Origin: an uncultured Clostridia bacterium
GTDB lineage: Bacteria > Bacillota > Clostridia > Christensenellales > Borkfalkiaceae
DNA: 64,000 nt
Direction: 5' to 3'
Assembly: GCA_934254825.1 (NCBI GenBank)
Contig: CAKQMB010000004.1
Span: 1 to 64,000 of the forward strand
A program made the position numbers and the translations under genes. Each line of letters begins with the position of its first letter. Positions within the stretch are counted from its first letter, which is position 1. Below, piece by piece: positions 1 through 7,673 of this stretch. The notes under the pieces are model-generated. The model was not told the origin of the DNA, made no database searches, and was given only the letters and a program-made list of their open reading frames with translations.

Positions 1-249
1 TTTCCCGCAAGCGGGAGCCCTCGGCTGGATTTGTTTCACAAATGCGAACGACGGCAACAAGTTGCCGCGTACTCTTCCTGATACTTCTGCCAAGCTAAAA
101 GGCACCACATACGTTCTGATTTTTGGACGCGATACAGCCGTTTCCCGCAAGCGGGAGCCCTCGGCTGGATTTGTTTCACAAATGCGAACGACGGCAACAA
201 GTTGCCGCGTACTCTTCTTGATACCTCTGCCAAGCTAAAAGGCACCACA
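1..249. repeat. Tandem 140-bp repeat, two copies (the left one cut by the window edge or starting there)
   Basis: A block of about 109 bp at 1-109 recurs at 141-249 with only two differences that I can see (near 78-86 versus 218-226). The copies are separated by about 31 bp, giving a 140-bp period. Each copy carries short inverted repeats: a CCCGC-aa-GCGGG hairpin at 5-16 and 145-156, and a CGGCAAC-aa-GTTGCCG hairpin in the middle. Each ends with the same 18 bases (91-108 and 231-248) that form one arm of the hairpin next to the tRNA. The period is not a multiple of three and the reading frame changes between copies, so a protein product is unlikely. More copies may lie to the left. Confidence 0.85.
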
Positions 250-270
250 CAAGTGGTGCCTTTTAGCTTG
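231..270 (-). terminator. Perfect 18-bp stem downstream of tRNA-Trp
   Basis: Bases 231-248 and 253-270 are exact reverse complements around the 4-base loop acaa. Read on the minus strand, the hairpin begins immediately after the tRNA's 3' CCA, so it is placed like an intrinsic terminator or 3'-processing hairpin. There is no U-run after it on the minus strand, which weakens the terminator reading. One arm is part of the tandem repeat. Confidence 0.6.
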
Positions 271-343
271 GCAGGGGAGACGCGATTCGAACACGCAACC
301 TACGGTTTTGGAGACCGCTACTCTACCGTTGAGCCACTCCCCT
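269..343 (-). tRNA. tRNA-Trp (anticodon CCA), CCA end encoded
   Basis: On the minus strand the acceptor arm AGGGGAG (343-337) pairs with CTCCCCT (279-273). It is followed by discriminator G (272), usual for bacterial tRNA-Trp, and an encoded CCA (271-269). The seven-base anticodon loop reads CTCCAAA, giving anticodon CCA. The T-arm has the usual GTTCGAATC. It has its own promoter at 357-385. Confidence 0.96.
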
Positions 344-356
344 ATCAAGCCTGTTT

Positions 357-385
357 ATTTTACTATAAATAAATCGATAAGTCAA
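357..385 (-). promoter_or_regulatory. Sigma-A promoter of tRNA-Trp
   Basis: On the minus strand, -35 TTGACT (385-380), a 17-nt spacer and -10 TAAAAT (362-357). It lies about 14 bases upstream of the mature tRNA 5' end. Confidence 0.75.
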
Positions 386-411
386 GAATTTTTCGGCGGA
401 TAAATAAAATT

Positions 412-1461
412 TTAGCTAAAAAATTTATCGTTGAACAAAACGCTTTTGTCCGACGGGTAAAATTTTTTACAAAGATTATGATAAACTTTTGCCTTATCGT
501 AATTTCCGCACTCGTAATTAAGCTTGACAAGCCTTAAACACGGTTCTAAAAATTCATACTTTTTTTCATGGAAAAAACCGTTGTTTTCCTCCTCGCAAAA
601 AAGAGCCGTTTTATAATAATTTTCCGCTTTTTTGACGGCTAAGTTTTTACGGTAATAATCGCCTAAAAGACAAAACGTCTTCGAATCGGGTCCGAATTTT
701 TCAAGTGCGGAAAACAGATACTTCTCGCCGTTTTTCAGTCCTGTTTTTTCACAGCATATATATGCGGAAAGAAGCGCGTCCCACTCGTCGGCGCGATAAA
801 TATTTTTCATCGCGAGAAATTTTTTCAGTTCCTCGATACATTTTCCGAACTTCCCGATATAGAAAAATTCCTTAGCGTAGTAATATTGCTCTCTCGCATT
901 TAAAATCGCGCCGTTTTTTATATGGTATTCGTAAATATCGAGATTTCTCGTAGGGGACGAAGCTTCTATTTTATCGTGAATAACTTTTATATCCGAATAT
1001 ACGATTTTCCCGAACGGAGCGACGCATTCGTGAACAAAACCGTTGAAATGCGCATATTTACACCTTTTCATAAGTCTTTCTCTGTAATATTCGAAGGTCG
1101 GATTATAATTTTCGTCAACCGCCGCGTAATACTTCATCATATAAGTATCGGCGGGATTTTTTTCGTTTTTAAGCGCGTTTATTTTCTCTGCGTCTTCTTT
1201 TAAAACGATATCGTCGGCGTCGAGCCAGAAAAGCATATCCGAACTTGCCTTTGAAAAGCAAAAATTCCTCGCGGCGGAAAAATCGTTTACCCACTTAAAA
1301 TCGTATATTTTATCGGTATATTTTGCCGCGAGTTCTTTTGTTTTGTCACTGCTGCCCGTATCCGTTACGATTATTTCGTCGGCAAACAAAGCCGCGGATT
1401 TCAGGCATCTTTCTATTACTTTCTCCTCGTTCTTCACTATAAGACAAACAGATATCGTCAT
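412..1461 (-). CDS. Family 2 glycosyltransferase with C-terminal TPR-like helices
   Basis: 349 residues. The N-terminal GT-A fold starts with the typical strand SVCLIVKNEE, followed by DEIIVTDTGSSDKT and the metal-binding DxD in FWLDADD (about residues 81-84). The C-terminal half (about 195-349) is rich in helical, tyrosine-rich segments resembling tetratricopeptide repeats, as in SPBc2-type and WaaE-like transferases. The family moves a sugar from a nucleotide donor to a protein or glycan; donor and acceptor cannot be read here. The start was set at the ATG preceded by GGAGAG; the reading frame is open 16 codons further upstream without a ribosome site. The neighbouring collagen-like protein is divergent and threonine-rich, so it is an attractive but unproven acceptor. 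Confidence 0.85.
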   Translation of the reverse strand: MTISVCLIVKNEEKVIERCLKSAALFADEIIVTDTGSSDKTKELAAKYTDKIYDFKWVNDFSAARNFCFSKASSDMLFWLDADDIVLKEDAEKINALKNEKNPADTYMMKYYAAVDENYNPTFEYYRERLMKRCKYAHFNGFVHECVAPFGKIVYSDIKVIHDKIEASSPTRNLDIYEYHIKNGAILNAREQYYYAKEFFYIGKFGKCIEELKKFLAMKNIYRADEWDALLSAYICCEKTGLKNGEKYLFSALEKFGPDSKTFCLLGDYYRKNLAVKKAENYYKTALFCEEENNGFFHEKKYEFLEPCLRLVKLNYECGNYDKAKVYHNLCKKFYPSDKSVLFNDKFFS

Positions 1462-1513
1462 AAATCTCTCCGTTACTTCATTATATGCCTGTGTCAGCGG
1501 GCGCGACATTTTT

Positions 1514-1521
1514 CATACAAT
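1514..1521 (+). promoter_or_regulatory. Possible sporulation-sigma -10 box before the collagen-like gene
   Basis: CATACAAT, 81 bases upstream of the collagen-like ATG, matches the -10 consensus of SigE/SigK promoters (CATAnnnT). I see no convincing matching -35, and no sigma-A promoter in this leader, so this is only a candidate. Confidence 0.3.
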
Positions 1522-1547
1522 AAAACAGGAATTTGTTTTTAAATTCC

Positions 1548-1581
1548 TTTTGTCGGACGTATTCCGATATGCCCGACAAAA
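1548..1581 (+). other. Hairpin in the leader of the collagen-like gene
   Basis: TTTTGTCGG (1548-1556) pairs with CCGACAAAA (1573-1581). An inner CGTAT/ATATG stem extends it around the loop TCCG. It ends about 10 bases before the AGGAG ribosome site and has no U-run, so it may act on mRNA stability or translation rather than as a terminator. Confidence 0.45.
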
Positions 1582-1602
1582 ATCAAAGACAAAGGAGAAA
1601 CT

Positions 1603-2694
1603 ATGTTCGACGATTTATGTTCTCTTCTTTTCGGCTGTAATCAGTCGGGAAGGAATTGCAGAAATAACTGTCAACCCCAGAGACCTTGCAGAAGAAATCC
1701 TCTGATCGGTCCTACGGGACCTCGCGGCGCAACGGGACCGACCGGACCGACAGGTCCGACGGGCGGAGTTACCGGACCGACGGGAGCGACGGGACCGACA
1801 GGACCTACTGGCGCGACAGGCGCAACGGGACCCACGGGACCGACCGGTATAACCGGACTTACGGGATTTACCGGAGCAACGGGTCCGACAGGACCTACCG
1901 GCGCGACAGGCGCAACAGGTTCAACGGGAGCTACCGGCGCAACAGGCGCTACCGGCGCAACCGGTCCGACAGGCGCTACGGGCGAAACAGGAGCAACCGG
2001 CGCTACGGGTCCGACAGGAGCCACGGGCGCAACAGGAGCTACCGGCGCAACAGGTCCGACAGGTGCTACGGGTGAAACGGGAGCAACCGGCGCAACGGGT
2101 CCGACAGGTGCTACGGGTGAAACGGGAGCAACCGGCGCAACAGGTCCGACAGGAGCCACAGGCGAAACAGGAGCTACCGGCGCAACAGGTCCGACAGGAG
2201 CTACCGGCGAAACAGGCGCTACCGGCGCAACAGGTCCGACAGGTCCCACAGGTCCTACGGGACCGACAGGTCCAACAGGTCCGACGGGAGCAACGGCGGC
2301 AATCCGTACAGCCGAATTCGAAGCGACAGACGGCACGATAGCGGCACAAGGCGTTATTCCTTTAACAAGCGAGATTTCGACTTATACCGATACTTCGGTT
2401 GCTCTCGGCGGAGACAATCAGTCGCTTACGTTGCAACCCGGCAGATATCTTATCGGATACAGCGGAAACATTACGGACGCAACGGGAACGGCGGAACTCG
2501 GCTACTATCTCAACGGGACGCTTTTACCCGAAACGTTATCGAGACAAACAGTAAACAACACGACGGATGTTGTCAATCTCTCGAATTTGCATGTTTTAAG
2601 CATTGACGAGGAATCGACGCTGACGTTAAGAAATCCCGGTACGAATTCTCAGACCGTATCGGGACTTATAACAAACATTACCGCTCTCGATTAA
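1603..2694 (+). CDS. Collagen-like Gly-X-Thr repeat protein, BclA/exosporium type
   Basis: 363 residues. The first 35 carry five cysteines (two CN pairs) and may anchor or cross-link. Residues 36-231 are about 64 Gly-X-Y triplets, almost all with Thr at Y (GPT, GAT, GET), broken once by GGVT at residues 54-57. Residues 232-363 form a globular tail with the look of a BclA-type trimerising C-terminal domain (beta-rich; GRYLIGYSG, LGYYLNG). Known relatives are spore-surface or cell-surface glycoproteins glycosylated on the threonines. No signal peptide is visible, which fits a protein assembled on the spore from the mother cell. AGGAG lies 7 bases before the ATG. The gene is alone between a glycosyltransferase and a terminator. 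Confidence 0.88.
   Translation: MFDDLCSLLFGCNQSGRNCRNNCQPQRPCRRNPLIGPTGPRGATGPTGPTGPTGGVTGPTGATGPTGPTGATGATGPTGPTGITGLTGFTGATGPTGPTGATGATGSTGATGATGATGATGPTGATGETGATGATGPTGATGATGATGATGPTGATGETGATGATGPTGATGETGATGATGPTGATGETGATGATGPTGATGETGATGATGPTGPTGPTGPTGPTGPTGATAAIRTAEFEATDGTIAAQGVIPLTSEISTYTDTSVALGGDNQSLTLQPGRYLIGYSGNITDATGTAELGYYLNGTLLPETLSRQTVNNTTDVVNLSNLHVLSIDEESTLTLRNPGTNSQTVSGLITNITALD
1963..2232 (+). repeat. 45-bp tandem repeats inside the collagen-like gene
   Basis: Six in-frame units of 45 bp encode the 15-residue period GPTGATGETGATGAT (the second unit has GAT in place of GET). They are flanked by shorter GPT/GAT runs. The near-identical codons suggest expansion by slippage or recombination, so the length probably varies between strains. 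Confidence 0.85.
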
Positions 2695-2701
2695 ACCAAA
2701 A

Positions 2702-2733
2702 GGGGTTCGCGAGACTTGTGTCTCGCGAACCCC
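2702..2733. terminator. Bidirectional intrinsic terminator between the collagen-like gene and guaB
   Basis: A 14-bp GC-rich stem, 2702-2715 with 2720-2733 and loop TTGT. It is preceded by AACCAAAA and followed by GAATTGTTTTA, between two genes that converge on it. Confidence 0.85.
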
Positions 2734-2749
2734 GAATTGTTTTATCCGA

Positions 2750-4249
2750 TTAAAGTTTAGGATTTCCGCCTTTTAAGATTACGTCGTGATAACCGCCCTC
2801 GACAATACTCGTCTGCGAAACCAAAGTGAGCTTCGCGTTCTTTTGAAGGTCGGCAATATTGGTTACGCCGCAGTTACACATCGTCGATTTAACCTTATAA
2901 AGAGTTTTCTCGACGTTATCGTGAAGAGGTCCGGCGTAAGTTACATAAGAGTCGACGCCCTCTTCGAATGCAAGTTTATTCTTTCCGCCGAGATCGTATC
3001 TCTGCCAGTTTCTCGCTCTGTTACTGCCCTCTCCCCAGTACTCTTTAACGTAAGTGCCGTTGATATTGAGTTTAGGAGTCGGACTTTCGTCGAAACGAGC
3101 GAAGTATCTTCCGAGCATTACGAAATCCGCGCCCATTGCAAGCGCAAGGGTTATATGGTGATCGTGAACGATACCGCCGTCGGAGCAAACGGGAACGTAT
3201 ATACCCGTTTTTTCGTAATATTCGTCTCTCGCTTTCGCGACTTCGATAACGGCGGTCGCCTGCCCCCTGCCTATACCTTTCGTTTCGCGGGTTATACAAA
3301 TCGAACCGCCTCCGATACCGACTTTAACGAAATCCGCGCCCGCTTCGGCAAGGAACATAAATCCTTCTCTGTCGACTACGTTACCCGCGCCGACTTTGAC
3401 TTTATCGCCGTATTTTTCTCTTATAAATTCGATCGTTTTCTTCTGCCAGCAGGTGTAACCCTCGGACGAGTCTATACAAAGAACGTCCGCGCCGGCTTCT
3501 ACGAGAGCGGGAACTCTTTTTTCGTAATCGAGCGTATTGATTCCCGCGCCGACCATATATCTCTTTTCTTCGTCGAGAATTTCTCTCGGGTTGATTTTAT
3601 GCTCCGCGTAATCCTTTCTGAAAACGAAATACATAAGTCTGCCATCTTCGTCAACTATCGGCAAAGAATTGAGCTTATGCTCCCAGATAATGTCGTTAGC
3701 CTCTTTAAGCGAAGTTTTCGCAGGAGCCGTGATAAGTTTTGCAAGCGGAGTCATAAATTCCGAAACCTTATCTTCAAGGTTCATTCTGCTGACCCTGTAA
3801 TCCCTGCTCGTAACGATACCCAAAAGCTTGCCGTTGCAAGTTCCGTCGTCCGTAACGGCGATCGTCGAAAAACCGTTGCGTTCTTTCAGATCGAGTACGT
3901 CGGCAAGAGTGTTGTCGGGCGTAAGGTTGGACGCGCTTACGACAAATCCCGCCTTGTAATTTTTAACTTTGGCTACCATTCTCGCTTCGTCTTCGATAGA
4001 TTGCGAACCGTAAATAAAGCTCATTCCGCCTTCTTTCGCCAATGCTATGGCGAGCGTGTCGTTGGAAACCGACTGCATTATTGCGGAAATTAAAGGAATA
4101 TTGAGTTTAAGAGGTTTCTCGCCTTTTTTGAATTTGCAAAGCGGAGTTGATAAATCCACGTTTGCGGGAATACATTCGGGCGAGGTGTAGCCCGGAATCA
4201 ATAAGTACTCGTTAAAAGTGTGACAAGGTTCATCGTAAAATTTTGCCAT
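2750..4249 (-). CDS. guaB: IMP dehydrogenase
   Basis: 499 residues, normal length. It oxidises IMP to XMP with NAD, the first committed step to GMP. The TIM barrel is interrupted by a paired CBS (Bateman) module at about residues 95-215, containing TSRDYRVSRMNLEDKVSEFM. The catalytic loop GGGSICITRE places the nucleophile cysteine at residue 318. CSDGGI and GADFVMLGRYFA are the phosphate-binding segments. The sequence is of the longer Clostridia type (EGYTCWQKKTIEFI) rather than the Bacillus type, and GMP reductase is excluded by the CBS pair. AGGAG precedes the ATG, and the gene has its own consensus promoter. No guaA is adjacent. Confidence 0.95.
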   Translation of the reverse strand: MAKFYDEPCHTFNEYLLIPGYTSPECIPANVDLSTPLCKFKKGEKPLKLNIPLISAIMQSVSNDTLAIALAKEGGMSFIYGSQSIEDEARMVAKVKNYKAGFVVSASNLTPDNTLADVLDLKERNGFSTIAVTDDGTCNGKLLGIVTSRDYRVSRMNLEDKVSEFMTPLAKLITAPAKTSLKEANDIIWEHKLNSLPIVDEDGRLMYFVFRKDYAEHKINPREILDEEKRYMVGAGINTLDYEKRVPALVEAGADVLCIDSSEGYTCWQKKTIEFIREKYGDKVKVGAGNVVDREGFMFLAEAGADFVKVGIGGGSICITRETKGIGRGQATAVIEVAKARDEYYEKTGIYVPVCSDGGIVHDHHITLALAMGADFVMLGRYFARFDESPTPKLNINGTYVKEYWGEGSNRARNWQRYDLGGKNKLAFEEGVDSYVTYAGPLHDNVEKTLYKVKSTMCNCGVTNIADLQKNAKLTLVSQTSIVEGGYHDVILKGGNPKL

Positions 4250-4279
4250 TCGTTCGGACTCCTAAGGTAAATTTTTTCT

Positions 4280-4308
4280 ATTATACATTAAACAAAAATT
4301 TATTGCAA
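4280..4308 (-). promoter_or_regulatory. Sigma-A promoter of guaB
   Basis: On the minus strand, -35 TTGCAA (4308-4303), a 17-nt spacer and a perfect -10 TATAAT (4285-4280). The untranslated leader is about 25 bases, too short for a riboswitch. Confidence 0.85.
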
Positions 4309-4337
4309 GCAAAAAACGACATTTTTCTTTTATTTTT

Positions 4338-5732
4338 TTATTCGCCCTTTATTTCGGTTTTTATATATTCGTCAATGGCGTTTGCCGCGCGTTTGCCCGC
4401 GCCCATTGCGAGAATGACCGTCGCCGCGCCAGTTACCGCGTCTCCGCCCGCAAAAACGCCTTTTCTCGTAGTCGCGCCGTTTTCGTCGGCAATCAGACAC
4501 CTGCGTTTATCGGTATCGAGACCGTGCGTTGTGGATGAAATAAGCGGATTGGGAGACGTGCCGAGAGCCATTATCACGCAATCTGCGGGAATAGTTCTCT
4601 CCGAGCCTTTTATTTCGACAGGCGATCTTCTGCCGCTTTTATCGGGCTCGCCGAGAGTCATCGAAATAACTTTGATACCCGTAACTTCGTCGTTCTCGTT
4701 CGTTTCGATTTCTACGGGATTTGTGAGAAGTTCGAACTTTACGCCCTCTTCCTTTGCGTGGTGGACTTCCTCTTTTCTTGCCGGGAGTTCCTCCTCTCCT
4801 CTTCTGTAAACTATCGTAACTTCGCTTCCGAGACGGAGAGCCGTTCTCGCCGCGTCCATAGCCACATTTCCACCGCCCACGACGATTACGTTTTTAGCAT
4901 TGAATACCGGCGTATCGGAATTTTCGTCGTAAGCTTTCATAAGATTGCTTCTCGTCAGAAACTCGTTAGCCGAGAAAACGCCCTTAGCCGTTTCGCCTTT
5001 TATGCCCATAAATTTAGGCAGACCAGCGCCCGTTCCGACATAAACGGCTTTGAAATTTTCATCGTCGAATAGCTCGTCTATTGTAACGGATTTACCGATA
5101 ATTACGTTCTTTTCAAAATCAACCCCGTACTTTTCGAGTTTTTCTATCTCTTTTTTTACTATTTTATCTTTCGGCAAACGAAACTCGGGTATTCCGTAAG
5201 TTAAAACGCCTCCGAACTCGTGCAAAGCCTCGAAAACGGTTACCGAGTAACCTTTTTTCGCAAGTTCGCCCGCGCAGGTAAGCCCCGACGGACCTGAACC
5301 TATAACGGCGATTTTTATTCCGTTTTTTTCGCAATTTACGGGTATTTCGTAGCCTTTTTCGGTCGCGTAATCTGCAACGAATCTTTCTATCTTACCGATC
5401 GAAATCGCTTCGCCCTTTATACCTCTCACGCATTTGCCTTCGCATTGACTTTCCTGCGGGCAGACTCTTCCGCAAACCGCGGGAAGAGACGAGCTTTCCG
5501 AAATAATATCGTAAGCTTTCGTAAATTCGCCGTTTTTAACTTCTTCTATGAACGCGGGAATATTTATGCCTACGGGACAACCCGAAACACAAGGCGAATT
5601 TTTACAATGAAGACATCTTTCGGCTTCCGCCGTAGCTTCTTCCGCCGAATAACCGCAGCATACTTCCTCGAAATTTTTCGAACGTATTTCGGCGGGAACT
5701 TCTTTTATCAGTACTCTTTTCATTTTATCCAT
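4338..5732 (-). CDS. nfnB: NADH-dependent reduced ferredoxin:NADP+ oxidoreductase subunit B (GltA-like flavoprotein)
   Basis: 464 residues. The N-terminal Fe-S domain has two four-cysteine sets, CLHCKNSPCVSGC (residues 40-52) and CGRVCPQESQCEGKC (87-101). Two nucleotide-binding folds follow, GSGPSG (FAD, about 145) and GGGNVAMD (NADPH). The family includes glutamate synthase small subunits, but the gene directly upstream is an NfnA-type subunit and no large gltB is present, so electron-bifurcating NfnB is the better reading. The complex balances NADH, ferredoxin and NADPH pools. The chosen ATG follows GGAGG and lies one base after the nfnA stop; an in-frame start 24 bases further upstream would overlap nfnA. 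Confidence 0.9.
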   Translation of the reverse strand: MDKMKRVLIKEVPAEIRSKNFEEVCCGYSAEEATAEAERCLHCKNSPCVSGCPVGINIPAFIEEVKNGEFTKAYDIISESSSLPAVCGRVCPQESQCEGKCVRGIKGEAISIGKIERFVADYATEKGYEIPVNCEKNGIKIAVIGSGPSGLTCAGELAKKGYSVTVFEALHEFGGVLTYGIPEFRLPKDKIVKKEIEKLEKYGVDFEKNVIIGKSVTIDELFDDENFKAVYVGTGAGLPKFMGIKGETAKGVFSANEFLTRSNLMKAYDENSDTPVFNAKNVIVVGGGNVAMDAARTALRLGSEVTIVYRRGEEELPARKEEVHHAKEEGVKFELLTNPVEIETNENDEVTGIKVISMTLGEPDKSGRRSPVEIKGSERTIPADCVIMALGTSPNPLISSTTHGLDTDKRRCLIADENGATTRKGVFAGGDAVTGAATVILAMGAGKRAANAIDEYIKTEIKGE

Positions 5733-5733
5733 A

Positions 5734-6621
5734 TCAGTCTTCGCCTCCGCAAACACCGCATCCGCCGTGATGGGTTTCGCCTTCCTTTTCTTTTAAATAC
5801 GCTCTGCCCTCTTGGGTTTTATATAACGTAAGGCGTTTCATACATTCGTCGAAATCTACCTTATGTCCGTCAAATTCGGGACCGTCCACGCACGCAAATT
5901 TTACTTCGCCGCCGACGGTAAGTCTGCAAGCGCCGCACATTCCCGTGCCGTCGACCATAATAGGATTCATACTGACTATCTGACTTATTCCGAGTTTTTT
6001 TGTCAGAAGCGAAACGAATTTCATCATTATAACGGGACCTATCGCAACGCAAACGTCGTAATTATTCCCGTTTTTTACAAGTTCCGAAAGTTTATCCGTG
6101 ACAAGACCTTTGAAACCGTAACTGCCGTCGTCTGTGCATATATGCACGTTTAAGGCGTATTTTTTCATTTCGTCTTCCATGATAACAAGACTTTTTTTTC
6201 TCGCGCCGATTATAACGTCGCACTTCGCGCCTCTTTCGGAAAGGAATTTTACCTGCGGAAATACAGGCGCAACGCCTACTCCGCCCGCCACAAACACTAT
6301 TTTTTTATTTTTCAATTCTTCGTCCGACAATGAAATCAGTTCGGACGCCTCGCCCAAAGGACCGACTATATCTTCGATACAATCGCCCTCTCCGAGTTTG
6401 CCGAGTTTCAGAGTCGACGCGCCGATTATCTGAACTACGAGCGTGACCGAACCCGATTTTCTATCATAATCGCAAATCGTGAGCGGAATTCTCTCGCCTT
6501 TTTCGTCCGCTCTCACGATAACGAACTGCCCCGGCAAACACCTGTCCGTAACCCTCGGGGCGTGAACGTCCATAAGAAATATATTTTCGGATAAAATTTC
6601 TTTTTTTACTATTTTATACAT
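5734..6621 (-). CDS. nfnA: Ferredoxin-NADP+ reductase-like subunit A of the Nfn complex
   Basis: 295 residues. An N-terminal FAD-binding barrel is followed by an NAD-binding domain (VFVAGGVGVAPVFPQ, about 109-123). A C-terminal iron-sulphur motif MCGACR, with a distant cysteine, gives cysteines at 229, 232 and 244. The [2Fe-2S] cluster of the NfnA family is held by three cysteines plus an aspartate, which agrees with three being visible. The tail ends in HHGGCGVCGGED, an extra Cys/His-rich stretch. It is the first gene of the nfnAB pair, with its own promoter. A lone sulfide dehydrogenase or dihydroorotate dehydrogenase electron-transfer subunit would be the alternative, but the partner argues for Nfn. 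Confidence 0.9.
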   Translation of the reverse strand: MYKIVKKEILSENIFLMDVHAPRVTDRCLPGQFVIVRADEKGERIPLTICDYDRKSGSVTLVVQIIGASTLKLGKLGEGDCIEDIVGPLGEASELISLSDEELKNKKIVFVAGGVGVAPVFPQVKFLSERGAKCDVIIGARKKSLVIMEDEMKKYALNVHICTDDGSYGFKGLVTDKLSELVKNGNNYDVCVAIGPVIMMKFVSLLTKKLGISQIVSMNPIMVDGTGMCGACRLTVGGEVKFACVDGPEFDGHKVDFDECMKRLTLYKTQEGRAYLKEKEGETHHGGCGVCGGED

Positions 6622-6641
6622 TTAAAACCTCTGCTTTAATC

Positions 6642-6670
6642 ATTATATATATTTTTACCCGTAAAGTCAA
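6642..6670 (-). promoter_or_regulatory. Sigma-A promoter of nfnAB
   Basis: On the minus strand, -35 TTGACT (6670-6665), a 17-nt spacer and -10 TATAAT (6647-6642). It is followed by a short leader and GAGG before the nfnA ATG. Confidence 0.85.
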
Positions 6671-6694
6671 TCGAGAAACGGCGTAGCGTAAAAT

Positions 6695-6722
6695 AAAAGC
6701 GCATTCTTGCGAACACGCTTTT
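6695..6722 (-). terminator. Intrinsic terminator ending the purine transport operon
   Basis: On the minus strand, AAAAGCG and CGCTTTT enclose two G-U pairs and a TTC/GAA stem closed by the tetraloop GCAA. ATTTTA follows. It begins six bases after the stop of the last permease gene. Confidence 0.75.
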
Positions 6723-6727
6723 GTATT

Positions 6728-7672
6728 TTATCTTTCCTCGCGGAAATACGGCAAGCCGAGCGATGCCGGGGGCTGATTTTCTTTGCTGTCGAAAACGCTT
6801 GTTAAAATCAATACCAAAATCGTAATAAGATAAGGAATAGCGTCAAGCAAGTAAAGAATAGTTCTGAGTTTCGTTGCTTCGATATAAAGCGCGCCGAAAA
6901 CGATCGAACCTATTATCGACAAATCGGGTTTCCACAAAGTGAAGATAACGAGAGCTATCGCAAGCCACCCCATTGCCTGAATCGTGTTGGAATTTTCCCA
7001 GCTGCCGCTGACGTAATCCATAAGATAGAACAAACCGCCGAGACCCGCGATCGCGCTTCCGATCAAAATAGCGCAGTATTTATATCTTACTACGTTTATA
7101 CCCGCGGCGTCCGCAGTTGCGGGGTTTTCGCCTACCGCGCGAAGGTAAAGACCTATTTTTGTTTTACGGAGAACAAATGCCGCGGCAAGGGCTATCGCTA
7201 TGGCAATATACACATAAATACCGTAGCTTAAAAACAACTGACAGAACCAGTTCTGAGACTTCGAAATCGAAAGCTTGAATAAAACGCTCGCTCTCGAAAA
7301 TCTCGTTTTATCGATAGCCGACATAACGTAATCGACAAAGCCCGCGCCGAACGTTGTAAGCGCAAGACCGGTAACGTTCTGGTTGGCTTTGAGCGTTACG
7401 GTTAAAAACGCGTATATCAAACCGCCGATCGCCGAAAAAAGCACAGCGAAAATAAACGAAATGAGTATAACCAAAATCCACACGCCGCTGTCGGGATTAG
7501 ACAATCCGTTCATATAAAGCGCGACGCCGACAGAACCGCCTGCCGTTCCGAGACACATAATGCCGGGAATTCCGAGGTTAAGATGTCCCGCTTTTTCCGT
7601 AAGTATTTCACCGACGCATCCGTATAAAAATACGACGCCGAGAGCAATGGAGCTAACCAAAAAACTTATCAT
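6728..7672 (-). CDS. Purine nucleoside ABC transporter, second permease (YufQ/NupQ type)
   Basis: 314 residues of mostly hydrophobic helices (8-10 predicted). It belongs to the branched BPD_transp_2 group, with VGENPATADAAGINVVRYKY as the cytoplasmic coupling loop. It begins with MISFLVSSIALGVVFLYGCVGEILTEKAGHLNLG; the last segment of that stretch is the typical first motif of this permease type. It forms the membrane channel with the preceding permease. The start was placed at the ATG after AAGGAGG; the reading frame is open seven codons upstream only because that earlier ATG lies in the ribosome site. It is the last gene of the riboswitch-led operon. Confidence 0.88.
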   Translation of the reverse strand: MISFLVSSIALGVVFLYGCVGEILTEKAGHLNLGIPGIMCLGTAGGSVGVALYMNGLSNPDSGVWILVILISFIFAVLFSAIGGLIYAFLTVTLKANQNVTGLALTTFGAGFVDYVMSAIDKTRFSRASVLFKLSISKSQNWFCQLFLSYGIYVYIAIAIALAAAFVLRKTKIGLYLRAVGENPATADAAGINVVRYKYCAILIGSAIAGLGGLFYLMDYVSGSWENSNTIQAMGWLAIALVIFTLWKPDLSIIGSIVFGALYIEATKLRTILYLLDAIPYLITILVLILTSVFDSKENQPPASLGLPYFREER

Positions 7673-7673
7673 C

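Noticed and set aside
36..248. Open frame of 70 codons on the minus strand through the tandem repeat
   Set aside because: The 140-bp period shifts frame between copies, so the two copies encode unrelated peptides, and no ribosome site precedes it.
1671..2349. Long open frames on the opposite strand and other frames of the collagen-like gene (Pro-Val and Arg/Cys-rich)
   Set aside because: They are shadows of the Gly-X-Thr codon repeat; only the plus-strand frame has a ribosome site and sensible ends.
2786..4093. 435-codon open frame opposite guaB, and similar long frames opposite ftsK, glgB, dnaB and others
   Set aside because: GC-rich third positions of this genome leave the antisense frames open; the translations resemble no protein and lack start signals.
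4338..5732. Glutamate synthase small subunit (gltD) for the flavoprotein
   Set aside because: No large subunit gene is present and an NfnA-type partner precedes it directly, so NfnB is preferred.
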